Below, piece by piece: positions 37,675 to 47,033 of a stretch of DNA of 64,000 bases. Origin of the DNA: Crassaminicella profunda (lineage in GTDB: Bacteria > Bacillota > Clostridia > Peptostreptococcales > Thermotaleaceae). A program made the position numbers and the translations under genes. Each line of letters opens with the position of its first letter. The first letter of the stretch is position 1. The notes under the pieces were generated by a model, which saw only the letters and a list, made by a program, of their open reading frames with translations, searched no databases and was not told where the DNA came from. Location of the stretch: contig NZ_CP082326.1 in NCBI RefSeq assembly GCF_019884785.1, positions 2,101,355-2,165,354 of the forward strand. The letters run 5' to 3'.

Positions 37675-38717
37675 AGCTACATGTGATTATTCCCGGGGAA
37701 ATATCTACTGAACTTTCTAAGATCCTTAAAGCTTCAATAAGCCATATTAACACCGTCATCATAAAAACACCTGATGACCTCCCTAATTTAAAAAACAAAA
37801 AAATACTCTTTATTGTGGAGCTTAATGAATTAGGTCACAATCATTCTTTTTTTGAAATGCTTTTAAATCTATATCACAAAGGAGGCGATGCCCTTTTAGG
37901 TGCATCTGCTGCAATGATCATTCACAGCCCTAATGAACTACATACAAAAAGCACAGCACGAAACATTATATTCTTAGCCAATCAATTAGGGTGTCGTTTT
38001 ATGGGACACCCCATGATTGAAGTAACAGGAAATTTTAATAACTTTAAAACATGGCAAAAAACTTATAACTTATCCTTAGAAGCAATTTGTCATAAACTAT
38101 GTAAAAGGTTAGTTGATCGATTAATCACTGATCATCCTATATTCATTCATAAGCCTAAAATTTTAGCATTGCATTCTAGTTCCTATAAAACATCTAACAC
38201 CCTTATGCTTTGGAGTATGGTAAAAAAACACCTTGCCTCTTACGAGGTTAAAGAACTTCATGTTGAAAATGGCACAGTGAAAGACTGCATGGGTTGTTCT
38301 TTTAAAACTTGTTTACATTATAGTAAACAAAGTAGCTGTTTTTATGGAGGTTTTATGGTGGAAGAAGTATTACCTTCCATCGAAGAAGCAGATGGAATTA
38401 TATGGCTATGTCCAAATTACAATGACGCTGTATCTGCAAATCTTATGGCAGTTATTAATCGATTAACGTCTCTTTATAGAAAAACACCGCTTTATAATAA
38501 ATCACTTTTTTCAGTGATTGTGTCTGGAAATTCTGGTAGTGATTCCGTTGCTAAGCAACTCATTGATGCTTTAAATATCAATAAGGGTTTTAGACTTCCA
38601 CCCTATTTCACTTTGATGGCTACAGCAAATGATCCTAAAACGGTACAATACCTACCAGAAATTGAAGAAAAGGCAAAAACTTTCTCTCAAAATGTTTTAC
38701 GTGAAATCAAAGGATAA
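37671..38717 (+). CDS. NADPH-dependent FMN reductase-like flavoprotein with cysteine cluster
   Basis: A 348-residue protein. The C-terminal half (about 162-345) is a flavodoxin-like NADPH:FMN reductase domain: ILALHSSSYKTSNTLML for the phosphate loop and WLCPNYNDAVSANLMAVINR for the isoalloxazine side. Between them lies CMGCSFKTCLHYSKQSSC, a compact cysteine set close to that of iron-sulfur flavoproteins. The N-terminal about 150 residues form a second alpha/beta unit (LGASAAMIIHSPNELHTKS) that I do not recognise. Its ATG overlaps the dehydrogenase stop (ATGA), so synthesis is coupled. It probably supplies electrons for the operon's reaction. Confidence 0.82.
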   Translation: MKLHVIIPGEISTELSKILKASISHINTVIIKTPDDLPNLKNKKILFIVELNELGHNHSFFEMLLNLYHKGGDALLGASAAMIIHSPNELHTKSTARNIIFLANQLGCRFMGHPMIEVTGNFNNFKTWQKTYNLSLEAICHKLCKRLVDRLITDHPIFIHKPKILALHSSSYKTSNTLMLWSMVKKHLASYEVKELHVENGTVKDCMGCSFKTCLHYSKQSSCFYGGFMVEEVLPSIEEADGIIWLCPNYNDAVSANLMAVINRLTSLYRKTPLYNKSLFSVIVSGNSGSDSVAKQLIDALNINKGFRLPPYFTLMATANDPKTVQYLPEIEEKAKTFSQNVLREIKG

Positions 38718-38719
38718 CA

Positions 38720-38744
38720 AAGACTGCCACAAAATGGCAGTCTT
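38720..38744. terminator. Bidirectional terminator after the nucleotide operon
   Basis: AAGACTGCCA/TGGCAGTCTT, 10-bp stem, 5-nt loop, TTCTTTAG after it on the plus strand and TTTGTTATC on the minus. It serves this operon and the convergent panF gene. Confidence 0.85.
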
Positions 38745-38746
38745 CT

Positions 38747-40237
38747 TTAGATTCCCCAGAAATTCTTGATAATTTCCTTTGATGGTTTTTTTGTACTTAC
38801 ACTTACAATGACAAATGCTATCAGAGATAATATGAGTGGCATTCCAATGGTATGCATTCCTAATGGTCTTGGCCATACCTTACTAAATAAAACATAAGTT
38901 CCTACACCTGTAACGATCGAAGCAAAAGCCCCTGGTGCATTTGCCCGCTTCCAGTATAAACCTAATATGATTGGCCAAAGAAAAGTTGAAATCAATCCTG
39001 CATTAGCATAAAGATTCAACCAAACCATAATAGGCGGCGGATTAAATGCAGTCATAAATACTAAAACTCCAACAATAAGGGTGCTTGCAAAACTAATTTT
39101 GGCAGTTTTTCTTCCATCCTTTTTAATACTAGGATTCATATAATTTGCATATAAGTCGTTTACAATAGCCCCTACTACAATCAACAGTTGCGAATCTACT
39201 GTTGACATGACAGCCGCTAATGGTCCTGCTAAAATAACTCCTGCAATCCATGCTGGAAATAATTTTGTTGTTATAGTTGGAATCACTAAATCTCCTGATT
39301 CAATTCCAGGAACTACAACAATCCCAAAGGCACCTATTAAATGCATTCCTAATATTAACACGATAGAAACAACTGTCCCATAAATAATACCTTGCTTTAA
39401 ACTCTTACTATCTTTATAACTCATAGCACGCATTCCTACACTAGGTAGTCCTACAACAGCAAAGCCTACTAAAATCCAAAAGGATGTAACCCAAGCCTTT
39501 GTAGCAAATCCTTCTTTAATACTGTATGGCGTAATGAGTCCTGGATTGATCTCATACATCTTTTGAATAATATTAGATACGCCGCCTCCAGCATGGATGG
39601 TTGCTATGAACAGGGCTATGGTACCAATAGTCATAATTACCCCTTGTAGTGTATCCGTTAGCGCAACTGCACGAAAGCCTCCTATTGTGGTATAAATTAA
39701 AACGGTTATTGCAAAAAATATAAGGGCTACCTTATAAGGAATACCTACTGAACCTTCAATCAATCTAGCTGCACCAATCCACTGAGCTCCCATTGCTGCA
39801 ATAAAAAATGCGATAATAGATAGAGAACACAGAATCACTAATGCATCATTTTTATATCGTTCTCTAATAAAGTCTGTAATCGTTACTGCATTAATTTTTC
39901 TAGCAACAATAGCAAATTTTTTTCCTAAAACTGCAAGGGTAAAATAACCCGTAGGCATTTGGGTCATAGCTAAAAAAACCCAAGCCATTCCAAAAGTATA
40001 AGCAGCTCCAGGACCCCCTATAAAACTTCCTGCACTTAAATATGTAGTGACTAATGTCATAGCCAACACAAATCCTCCAAGATCTCTTCCACCTGCTAAA
40101 TATTCTGATAAAAAACCATTATGGCCTTCATCCTTTTGAGCACTACTTACAAATCGCATACTATAAAAACCTATTAAAAATACACCTAAAAAATAAAGTA
40201 TTAATGGCACCAAAACGTTCCAATGAATATTTGTCAT
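38747..40237 (-). CDS. panF: Sodium/pantothenate symporter (PanF), SSS family
   Basis: A 496-residue sodium:solute symporter with about 13 membrane helices. The motif GGRDLGGFVLAMTLVTTYLSAGSFIGGPGAAY marks the sodium site region in two blocks (SAGSFIGGPGAAY conserved in PanF), followed by GGFRAVALTDTLQGVIM and GPLAAVMSTVDSQLL. The neighbour upstream is a YhdT-type small protein, as in panF loci, which supports pantothenate as substrate. AGAGGTGA precedes ATG. It is co-transcribed with the upstream gene from the promoter at 40637. Confidence 0.9.
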   Translation of the reverse strand: MTNIHWNVLVPLILYFLGVFLIGFYSMRFVSSAQKDEGHNGFLSEYLAGGRDLGGFVLAMTLVTTYLSAGSFIGGPGAAYTFGMAWVFLAMTQMPTGYFTLAVLGKKFAIVARKINAVTITDFIRERYKNDALVILCSLSIIAFFIAAMGAQWIGAARLIEGSVGIPYKVALIFFAITVLIYTTIGGFRAVALTDTLQGVIMTIGTIALFIATIHAGGGVSNIIQKMYEINPGLITPYSIKEGFATKAWVTSFWILVGFAVVGLPSVGMRAMSYKDSKSLKQGIIYGTVVSIVLILGMHLIGAFGIVVVPGIESGDLVIPTITTKLFPAWIAGVILAGPLAAVMSTVDSQLLIVVGAIVNDLYANYMNPSIKKDGRKTAKISFASTLIVGVLVFMTAFNPPPIMVWLNLYANAGLISTFLWPIILGLYWKRANAPGAFASIVTGVGTYVLFSKVWPRPLGMHTIGMPLILSLIAFVIVSVSTKKPSKEIIKNFWGI

Positions 40238-40254
40238 CTACAAGCTCACCTCTT

Positions 40255-40557
40255 CTATATATTATCCTCATCCTCTAAATCTATTTTGTCTAGTGGCATA
40301 TCTTTAAAAAATTTACTTACCATAATAATTGCTAAACTTGAAAAAAGTACTGCTCCCACAATACAACTCATAAAAAACCACATAGGAAGACCCATTATAT
40401 AAGTATAATCTTCTGGTGCTTTTGAGCCTAAACCATATCCAAAAACATACCACCATATCAAATTTAAAATCCCTAAACCGATACCCATTAAAGCTTCTTT
40501 ATTACATTGTTTATATCTAGGATCTTCTATAAATCCTTCTTTTTTATGATCATCCAT
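40255..40557 (-). CDS. yhdT: YhdT/DUF997 family small membrane protein
   Basis: A 100-residue protein with two membrane helices (about 22-42 and 55-80). RYKQCNKEALMGIGLGILNLIWWYVFGYGLG matches the DUF997 (YhdT) family in two consecutive blocks; the pair YhdT-PanF is the usual arrangement. Probably an accessory subunit of the symporter. AGGAGG precedes the start; 17 bp from panF. Confidence 0.87.
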   Translation of the reverse strand: MDDHKKEGFIEDPRYKQCNKEALMGIGLGILNLIWWYVFGYGLGSKAPEDYTYIMGLPMWFFMSCIVGAVLFSSLAIIMVSKFFKDMPLDKIDLEDEDNI

Positions 40558-40636
40558 GATTCAACCTCCTTTTTTAGTCACAATTTTCATCATTTTAAAA
40601 CATAATCATCTATTCTTTTGACCCTAATCCCTTTAT

Positions 40637-40665
40637 ATAATATAAGGGCTACAGATTCCTGTCAA
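40637..40665 (-). promoter_or_regulatory. Sigma-A promoter of yhdT-panF
   Basis: -35 TTGACA (40660-40665), 17-bp spacer, -10 TATTAT (40637-40642). The 80-nt leader shows no fold I recognise. Confidence 0.88.
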
Positions 40666-40750
40666 ATACTTTTTAAACAACCTTCTCATATAGACTAGTA
40701 TTGCTGTTTTTTGAAATTTTTACTTCAGAATATACGAAAAATTTAGTTGA

Positions 40751-40782
40751 AAAAAACACCTATGGTTGAGTTCATAGGTGTT
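40751..40782 (-). terminator. Intrinsic terminator of the dCache chemoreceptor gene
   Basis: AACACCTATG/CATAGGTGTT with an 8-nt loop, followed on the minus strand by T6. Confidence 0.9.
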
Positions 40783-40789
40783 ATGTCTA

Positions 40790-42775
40790 TTAAATTTCAA
40801 ATTTTGAAATTACTTGTTGAAGTTCTTGTGCAAGTTGTGTCAAACCTTCACTAGAGTTTGCTATTTCTTCCATTGACGCACTTTGTTCTTCTGTTACAGC
40901 AGAAGTTTGCTCTGTACCTGCCGCATTTTCCTCTGCAATAGCTGATAAATTTTGCATAATAGCAATGATTTCTTCTTTTTTCTTTTCCATTTCTTTTCCA
41001 GAAATATTCAGTTTTTCAATTACTTCCTTTGTTCTGTTTATGGCCTTCCCAATTTGATTATATTTTTCCTTTGTAATTTCAACTTTTTCTACCTGTTTAT
41101 TGGTGATTTGTGTTACCTTTTCCATTATTTCAACAGAAGCCTTCGCATTCATCTGCAATTCTTTTACCACTTCATCTATTTCTTTTGTTGATGCAGTAGA
41201 TTGTTCTGCTAATTTACGAATTTCTTCTGCTACTACTGCAAATCCCTTTCCTGCCTCTCCAGCTCTAGCAGCCTCAATGGCTGCATTCAATGCTAATAAA
41301 TTGGTTTGTTCTGCTATAGATGTAATCACATTACTTGCATAGCCTATTTGTGCTGAACTTTCATTTGTTTTTAAAATTCCTTCATAAATTTCTTTTGTAG
41401 CACATTCACTTTCATCTGTTTTTTCTGCTAAATCCTTAATGATTTCTTGTCCTTCATGAATCAATCCCATCACTCTTTCTGATGATGTATTTAATTCCAT
41501 CAGATAATATTGATCTTTTTCTATTATTTTTCCTAACTCTATTGTTTTAAAAGAACCTTCTTCTGTATTTTTTGCTTGTTCTGTTGCCCCTTGAGCAATC
41601 TCGTCAACTGTTCTTGCTACTTCTTCTGTAGCTTTTGCAGATTGCTCTGAAATAGCTGTTAATTCTTCAGAAGATGATGCTACATGTTCTGAAGATTCTA
41701 TTATATTGTAGATCAATTCTCTCATATTGTTAGTCATATAGTGAAATGCTTTTGCTAATTTTCCAACTTCATCATTCTTAGCTAAAAATGCTTCTGGTAC
41801 TTCCCTTGTTAAATCTCTACTAGCAATTACCTGGGCATGCTCTGTAGCTAAAATAATTGGCATTGCAATAGCTTTTCCTATGAAGTATGCAACAATCACT
41901 CCTATTAATAAGAATACCCCTATTGCCCATAAAAATTTCATCTTCATATCTTGAAGCATTCCTAAACTTTCTTTTGTAGAAGATGTAACAGCCAACGACC
42001 ACGTTGTTCCTTTTATAGGCGTATATCCCATAAGTTTATGGGCTCCTAAGAAATCATACTCTCCTACACCTTTTTTCCCTGCAATCATTTCTTGTGTTAA
42101 TCCTACTAGCCCCTTTGAATTTTTATCATTTTCTATTAAGTTATATTCTTTTAATACAAAATCTCTATTTTTATGTCCTATAATAGTTCCTTTTTCATCT
42201 ATTATATATGCATATCCTGTTTTTTCGTAAATAACAGCTTCAACCATTTCACTTAAAACATTGGCGTCCATTATTGCTACAAGTACACCTGTAATCTGCT
42301 TATTATCTTTTATAGGAACAGCAAAGGCCATAATCAAGGAACCATCTTCTTTACTAACAATTGGTTTTGTTACTACTCGCTCTCCTTTAATAGCCTTTTG
42401 AAAATACACTCGATCTTTTAAATCATATTTCTTACCATTTGTCGCTATTGCATAACCATTCTTATCTACTACATCCATAATCAAATATTCACTTCTCTTT
42501 ATTTCTTCTTGAAGTGCTAAAACTTTATCATCTATTGGATTATTTTTATCTCTAATACGCGTTCTTCCTGCAATAATTTCCAATTGCTTAAATTCACTGT
42601 CTATTCTAGTTTCAACAACTCTTGTTACTTCATTGGTTATTTGAGGCAAAGTTTCTTTTACATTATTCACAATTGAATTACTAGAATAAATATAGGCAAT
42701 AATTCCTAATCCCCCGCTTACAAATAAGAGTAAAATTGAAAAATAAATAATCAATTTTGTTTTTATACTCTTCAC
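40790..42775 (-). CDS. Methyl-accepting chemotaxis protein with dCache sensor
   Basis: A 661-residue receptor: membrane helix (about 10-30), extracytoplasmic double Cache domain (about 35-275; [19 protein letters not shown] and [16 protein letters not shown]), second helix (about 285-305), HAMP, and a long signalling domain with the tip [20 protein letters not shown]. The end resembles receptors that bind amino acids or organic acids. GTG 42775 is chosen: AAGGAGAG stands before it, and the 27 codons upstream coincide with a perfect sigma-A promoter, so they cannot be coding. The ligand is unknown. Confidence 0.92.
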   Translation of the reverse strand: MKSIKTKLIIYFSILLLFVSGGLGIIAYIYSSNSIVNNVKETLPQITNEVTRVVETRIDSEFKQLEIIAGRTRIRDKNNPIDDKVLALQEEIKRSEYLIMDVVDKNGYAIATNGKKYDLKDRVYFQKAIKGERVVTKPIVSKEDGSLIMAFAVPIKDNKQITGVLVAIMDANVLSEMVEAVIYEKTGYAYIIDEKGTIIGHKNRDFVLKEYNLIENDKNSKGLVGLTQEMIAGKKGVGEYDFLGAHKLMGYTPIKGTTWSLAVTSSTKESLGMLQDMKMKFLWAIGVFLLIGVIVAYFIGKAIAMPIILATEHAQVIASRDLTREVPEAFLAKNDEVGKLAKAFHYMTNNMRELIYNIIESSEHVASSSEELTAISEQSAKATEEVARTVDEIAQGATEQAKNTEEGSFKTIELGKIIEKDQYYLMELNTSSERVMGLIHEGQEIIKDLAEKTDESECATKEIYEGILKTNESSAQIGYASNVITSIAEQTNLLALNAAIEAARAGEAGKGFAVVAEEIRKLAEQSTASTKEIDEVVKELQMNAKASVEIMEKVTQITNKQVEKVEITKEKYNQIGKAINRTKEVIEKLNISGKEMEKKKEEIIAIMQNLSAIAEENAAGTEQTSAVTEEQSASMEEIANSSEGLTQLAQELQQVISKFEI

Positions 42776-42827
42776 AAATCCACTCTCCTTTTTATACTTT
42801 TTTCCATTTTCTATGAAAACTGTCATT

Positions 42828-42856
42828 ATTTTATATGTTTTATCGAAAATTGTCAA
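42828..42856 (-). promoter_or_regulatory. Sigma-A promoter of the dCache chemoreceptor
   Basis: -35 TTGACA (42851-42856), 17-bp spacer, -10 TAAAAT (42828-42833), about 45 bp before the GTG start. Confidence 0.85.
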
Positions 42857-42881
42857 TTAATTTATTAACATTTTTTAATTC

Positions 42882-42921
42882 AAAAAAAAAAAGAAAAAAT
42901 GCTAACAAATTTATGTCAGCA
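42882..42921 (-). terminator. Intrinsic terminator of ndk
   Basis: TGCTGACA/TGTTAGCA (one G-U pair), 6-nt loop, then a long T run (T6CT10) on the minus strand. Confidence 0.85.
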
Positions 42922-42929
42922 TCTATTTT

Positions 42930-43328
42930 TTAGGAAAACCAAATAGCTATTTCCCTCTCAGCAGATTCTTTTGAATCAGAAGCATGTACAATATTTTCAG
43001 TCTTCCTATTTGCAAAGTCTCCTCTTATTGTTCCTACCTCTGCATCTAAAGGATTTGTACTTCCATGCATTTTTCTAATCAATTGTATTACATTGTTTCC
43101 CTCAAGGATCATCACCAACACTTTTCCTCTCATCATATAAGTAATTAAATCTTCATAGAAAAATTTGCCTTTATGTTCAATATAATGTTTTTCTAAAATC
43201 TCTCTATCTGCTTTGATCATTTTACATTCTACTATATTTAATCCTTTTTTCTCATATCTACTAATAATCTCCCCAATCAAACCTCTTTCAACGCCATCAG
43301 GCTTTATAATCACTAATATTCTTTCCAA
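42930..43328 (-). CDS. ndk: Nucleoside diphosphate kinase
   Basis: A 132-residue NDK, slightly short compared with the usual 135-150. It exchanges phosphate between nucleoside di- and triphosphates through a phosphohistidine, seen here in ENIVHASDS. The start LVIIKPDGVERGLIGEI and the Kpn-loop-like region RGDFANRKTENI are typical. The start codon is TTG at 43328, 7 nt after AGGAGG. It follows the YebC gene's terminator and stands alone. Confidence 0.95.
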   Translation of the reverse strand: MERILVIIKPDGVERGLIGEIISRYEKKGLNIVECKMIKADREILEKHYIEHKGKFFYEDLITYMMRGKVLVMILEGNNVIQLIRKMHGSTNPLDAEVGTIRGDFANRKTENIVHASDSKESAEREIAIWFS

Positions 43329-43452
43329 TATTCTTCCTCCTTTTCCTTTTAATATTTAATACCCGATTTATTGATTTTTAAATACTTTTTATATTTTTCC
43401 CTATTCTTTTATCTTTAGATGTACAAAAATAAAACTTTTTTATTTTTGACAC

Positions 43453-43505
43453 ATAAAAAATACACCTTTTATGTTATTTAAAATAATCTACATAAAAGGT
43501 GTATT
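43453..43505 (-). terminator. Intrinsic terminator of the yebC-like gene
   Basis: A perfect 15-bp stem, AATACACCTTTTATG and its complement, with a 17-nt loop and TTTTTTATG following on the minus strand. Confidence 0.85.
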
Positions 43506-43528
43506 GATCATTATTCATAAATCCTTAT

Positions 43529-44257
43529 CTATTCCTCTGGCATATCCCAGTTATGATAAATCTGTTGTACATCATCATCATCTTCAAGAGCATCAATCAA
43601 CTTATTCATTGCTTTGATTTGTCCTTCTTTATCAAGATTTACCATTGTTTGAGGAATCATATTTACATCAGCTTCTAGAAGTTCATATCCTTTTTCAGCT
43701 AATGCATTTTTTACATCATAAAAATCTTCTGGTGCTGATAATACTTCAAAAACTTCTTCATCATCTGTGATGAAATCCTCAGCTCCAGCTTCTAATGCTG
43801 CTTCCATTAGTTCATCCTCATCGTAATTCTCTTTCTTTTCAATAAGGATTTGTCCTTTTCTATCGAACATATAGCCTACACAACCTGGTGTTCCTAAATT
43901 TCCACCATGCTTATCAAAATAGTATCTTATGTTACTACCAGTTCTATTTCTATTATCTGTAAGCACTTCTACAATAACAGCCGTTCCATTTGGACCATAT
44001 CCTTCATAGGTGATTCTTTCAAAGTTATCACCATCTGTTCCGCCTGCACCTTTTTTAACAGCTCTATTGATATTATCATTTGGCATGTTAATAGATTTAG
44101 CTTTATCTATTGCATTTTTAAGTGATGCATTATATTCTGGATCTGCTCCACCTTCTCTTGCTGCAACAATAATAAGCCTTGCATACTTTGTGAATATCTG
44201 AGCTCTTTTTGCATCTTGTTTATTTTTTCTGTTCGCAATGGTTCCGTGTCTACCCAT
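43529..44257 (-). CDS. YebC/PmpR family DNA-binding regulator
   Basis: A 242-residue YebC/TACO1-family protein. It opens [20 protein letters not shown] and continues [20 protein letters not shown] and [13 protein letters not shown], all family signatures. Members act as transcription regulators or, as shown for some, help ribosomes through polyproline. The form starting MGRHG rather than MSGHSKWANIK belongs to the second common subgroup. ATG 44257 is chosen; a GTG at 44269 would abut the AAGGAG. Confidence 0.92.
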   Translation of the reverse strand: MGRHGTIANRKNKQDAKRAQIFTKYARLIIVAAREGGADPEYNASLKNAIDKAKSINMPNDNINRAVKKGAGGTDGDNFERITYEGYGPNGTAVIVEVLTDNRNRTGSNIRYYFDKHGGNLGTPGCVGYMFDRKGQILIEKKENYDEDELMEAALEAGAEDFITDDEEVFEVLSAPEDFYDVKNALAEKGYELLEADVNMIPQTMVNLDKEGQIKAMNKLIDALEDDDDVQQIYHNWDMPEE

Positions 44258-44354
44258 CTTTTTTATCACTCCTTAATCCTTCTACGCAATTTACAAACCT
44301 AATTCTATCATAAAATGAAATTTAAGTAAATAAACAGCAAACACTCCTATTCAA

Positions 44355-44382
44355 AAGAGAATCCCAACTTTAGGATTCTCTT
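44355..44382 (-). terminator. Intrinsic terminator of the TRAP operon
   Basis: AAGAGAATCC/GGATTCTCTT, 10-bp stem with an 8-nt loop, followed by TTTTGAAT on the minus strand. Confidence 0.75.
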
Positions 44383-44411
44383 CAATAAATCATTATTTTA
44401 TTTCTTTTAAT

Positions 44412-46355
44412 TTAGGCAATTACTTCCTTTTTGCTTTTAGACCTTTGAATCATATATCCTCCTATAATAACAATTGCCCCTAGAGCATTTAATCTGTAAT
44501 CAGTAGTTACTAGAAGAATTCCACCTATAGCAAACAATAAGCGTTCCATAATAGACATATTTGCTTTAAAATATCCTGTCAATGCTGCTGCAACACTCAC
44601 AATACCTATCAATGCTGTTATAACAATGAATATTACCTGAACAATTGATACATCAATCAATAGAAGTTGTGGACTATATACAAAAATATAAGGGATTAGA
44701 AAGGCTGCTATAGCAAGTCTTGCTGCCTGCACCCCTGTTCGCATAGGTTCTGATTTAGCTACACCTGCACCCGCAACAGCTGCAAGACACACAGGCGGCG
44801 TTACATCGGCTATGATTCCAAAGTAAAAAGCAAACATATGTGCTGCTAAAATAGGCACTTTCATCATCAAAAGAGCCGGTGCTGCAATAGTAGAGGTAAT
44901 TACATAATTTGCAGTAGTTGGCACACCAATTCCAAGTATTAAAGAAGTAATCATGGTAAAAAATAATGTTAATAAAAGTTTACCATTTGCTATACTTACG
45001 AGCATTGACCCCATTTTTAATCCTAAACCTGTTTGAGTAACCACACCAATAATAATCCCTGCACAAGCGCAAGCAGATACCACTGTCAATGCACTTCTAG
45101 CACCTTTTTCAAGACCATCAAGAATATCTTTAAAACTAAGTCTTGTTTCTTTCTTAAGTCCAGCACATATAATAGATGAAGCAATAGCTCCTAATGCTGC
45201 TCTAATAGGTGTATACCCTGCAACTAATAAATAAATGACAAAAACAATTGGTATTAAAAGATGACCTCTCTCTCTCATAATACCCCCAATTTTAGGAAGT
45301 TCTTCTTTCGGAATTCCTTTTAACCCAAGCTTCTTTGCTTCAAAATGCACTCCAGAAAACACTCCAAAATAATATAATAAGGCAGGAATAGCAGCTGCTG
45401 TAATTACTCTCACATATGGAGTATTCGTAAATTCAGCCATCAAAAAGGCTGCAGCTCCCATAATTGGAGGCATCAACTGTCCACCTGTAGAAGCAGTAGC
45501 TTCAACAGCTCCTGCAAATTCACTTTTGTATCCTAATTTTTTCATCATAGGAATGGTAAAACTTCCTGTACCAACAACATTAGCAACAGAACTTCCTGTA
45601 AGGGTACCCATACATCCACTAGAAATTACTGCTACCTTTGCAGGTCCACCTGCTGCAAAACCAGCAATTGCATTTGCAGCATCTATAAAGAATTCTCCCA
45701 TACCTGTTTTTTCAAGATATGATCCAAAAAGTAAGAACATAAAAATAAAAGTTGATGATACACCTATTGGTATACCAAATACACCTTCTGTAGTAAAGAA
45801 CAATTGTTGCACTAAGTTTTCCATATCAACGCCTCTATGGGCTAACTTTCCTGGAATACTTCGCCCAAATAAAGCATATGCAATAAACAACAGTGCAATA
45901 ATAACCATTGGCCATCCTATTACACGTCTCGCTGCTTCTAGCACCAAAACAATGGCAATAAGTCCTACAATCATATCAAGGCTTGTTACAGTTCCTGCCC
46001 TTAACACTAAATCTTTATAAAATACTACTACATACATGCATACAGCTGCTGCAATAATGGCTAAAGCCATATCCACTGGATGCATTTTCTCTCTTGACCA
46101 ACTCTTTCTAGATGGATACAAAAGATATACTAAACACAAACCAAAAGCAAGATGAACTGCCCTTTGAAGCATTGCATCTAGCACACCAAACACCCCTGTA
46201 TATAATTGAAAAAGCGTAAAACATATTAAAATAGCTGAAATAATCTTAGCCCCAAATCCTTTTAATTCACGATAGTCTGAACCTTTATCATACTGTCTTA
46301 AAATGTCTTTTGCATTTCCTGCTTCCTCTAACTGAAACTGTCTATTTTCTTCCAT
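44412..46355 (-). CDS. TRAP transporter permease, fused small and large subunits (TAXI type)
   Basis: A 647-residue membrane protein with about 16-17 helices, a DctQ-DctM (4TM/12TM) fusion typical of TAXI-TRAP systems. Seen are STFIFMFLLFGSYLEKTGMGEFFIDAA, GCMGTLTGSSVANVVGTGSFTIPMMKKLGY in two blocks, ATASTGGQLMPPIMGAAAF and GIGVPTTANYVITSTIAAP. These are the conserved DctM blocks. It imports a carboxylate or amino acid with sodium, given by the binding protein encoded at 47034. AAAGGGG precedes the start. A strong hairpin (46445-46477) lies between it and the preceding gene. Confidence 0.93.
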   Translation of the reverse strand: MEENRQFQLEEAGNAKDILRQYDKGSDYRELKGFGAKIISAILICFTLFQLYTGVFGVLDAMLQRAVHLAFGLCLVYLLYPSRKSWSREKMHPVDMALAIIAAAVCMYVVVFYKDLVLRAGTVTSLDMIVGLIAIVLVLEAARRVIGWPMVIIALLFIAYALFGRSIPGKLAHRGVDMENLVQQLFFTTEGVFGIPIGVSSTFIFMFLLFGSYLEKTGMGEFFIDAANAIAGFAAGGPAKVAVISSGCMGTLTGSSVANVVGTGSFTIPMMKKLGYKSEFAGAVEATASTGGQLMPPIMGAAAFLMAEFTNTPYVRVITAAAIPALLYYFGVFSGVHFEAKKLGLKGIPKEELPKIGGIMRERGHLLIPIVFVIYLLVAGYTPIRAALGAIASSIICAGLKKETRLSFKDILDGLEKGARSALTVVSACACAGIIIGVVTQTGLGLKMGSMLVSIANGKLLLTLFFTMITSLILGIGVPTTANYVITSTIAAPALLMMKVPILAAHMFAFYFGIIADVTPPVCLAAVAGAGVAKSEPMRTGVQAARLAIAAFLIPYIFVYSPQLLLIDVSIVQVIFIVITALIGIVSVAAALTGYFKANMSIMERLLFAIGGILLVTTDYRLNALGAIVIIGGYMIQRSKSKKEVIA

Positions 46356-46444
46356 GGTCCATCCCCTTTCGCAACATCTTATCTTGTTGCTACTCTGTCA
46401 ACATAGTTTTTATCCTTCAAAAACTTTTATGAAAATTTAAAATG

Positions 46445-46477
46445 ATTCTCAAACCTCTCTTAAAGAGGTTTGAGAAT
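46445..46477 (-). terminator. Hairpin inside the TRAP operon
   Basis: ATTCTCAAACCTCT and its perfect complement (14 bp) with a CTTAA loop, 10 bp after the DUF1850 gene. The bases after it on the minus strand (CATTTTAAATTTTC) make only a weak T tract, so it probably attenuates or protects the upstream mRNA rather than ending the operon. Confidence 0.55.
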
Positions 46478-46487
46478 ATTATGTAGT

Positions 46488-47018
46488 TTAAAACAACTTA
46501 ATAAATTTTTTTCTGATTTTAAAACCCCACTGATCAACTACATATATTTTTACTAAATCTTCTGGTACTTTTACTAAATCAATTAGCTCATAACGATCTT
46601 TCCCAATACTCACCCAATGTTTTGGAATGGGAGATACTCTTAAATGAATTACATCAGTAACCCTTTGTATCTTTAATATAAATTTTCCATCCTTTATATC
46701 AAAATCCCATTTTTCTTGAGAATATGGAAGACCTACTCCAAAAGATTCATATATGGTTTTGTAAAGCTTTAACTGATTATTATCAGCTACAGAAAAATAT
46801 TCTTCTGCTGGTGTTAGTAAAACGGAATGAATATATCCTAAAGTAAACTCTCCATCTGGAAGGTATAGTTCCGTTTTCATAGGATGATCCACATCTTCAA
46901 TAATCAAAACTTTTTCATCTTTAACAAAGTTTGTTACTCCTAACACCATCAAGATTAGAACAATACATAAAATGCTAATCTTTTTTCCTAAGCTGCCCTT
47001 TTCTTTAAAGTCATACAA
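46488..47018 (-). CDS. DUF1850 domain protein of the TAXI-TRAP operon
   Basis: A 176-residue protein with one N-terminal membrane anchor (about 13-29). The DUF1850 region has FTLGYIHSVLLTPAEEYFSV and YESFGVGLPYSQEKW. This family is almost always found between TAXI-TRAP binding protein and permease genes and is thought to assist the transporter. The start codon is TTG at 47018, 11 nt after AAGGAG. Confidence 0.88.
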   Translation of the reverse strand: MYDFKEKGSLGKKISILCIVLILMVLGVTNFVKDEKVLIIEDVDHPMKTELYLPDGEFTLGYIHSVLLTPAEEYFSVADNNQLKLYKTIYESFGVGLPYSQEKWDFDIKDGKFILKIQRVTDVIHLRVSPIPKHWVSIGKDRYELIDLVKVPEDLVKIYVVDQWGFKIRKKFIKLF

Positions 47019-47033
47019 AGTTCTTCAAACTCC

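Noticed and set aside
42776-42856. Longer N-terminus for the dCache chemoreceptor
   Set aside because: The extra codons coincide with a TTGACA-17-TAAAAT promoter, and the GTG at 42775 has its own ribosome binding site.
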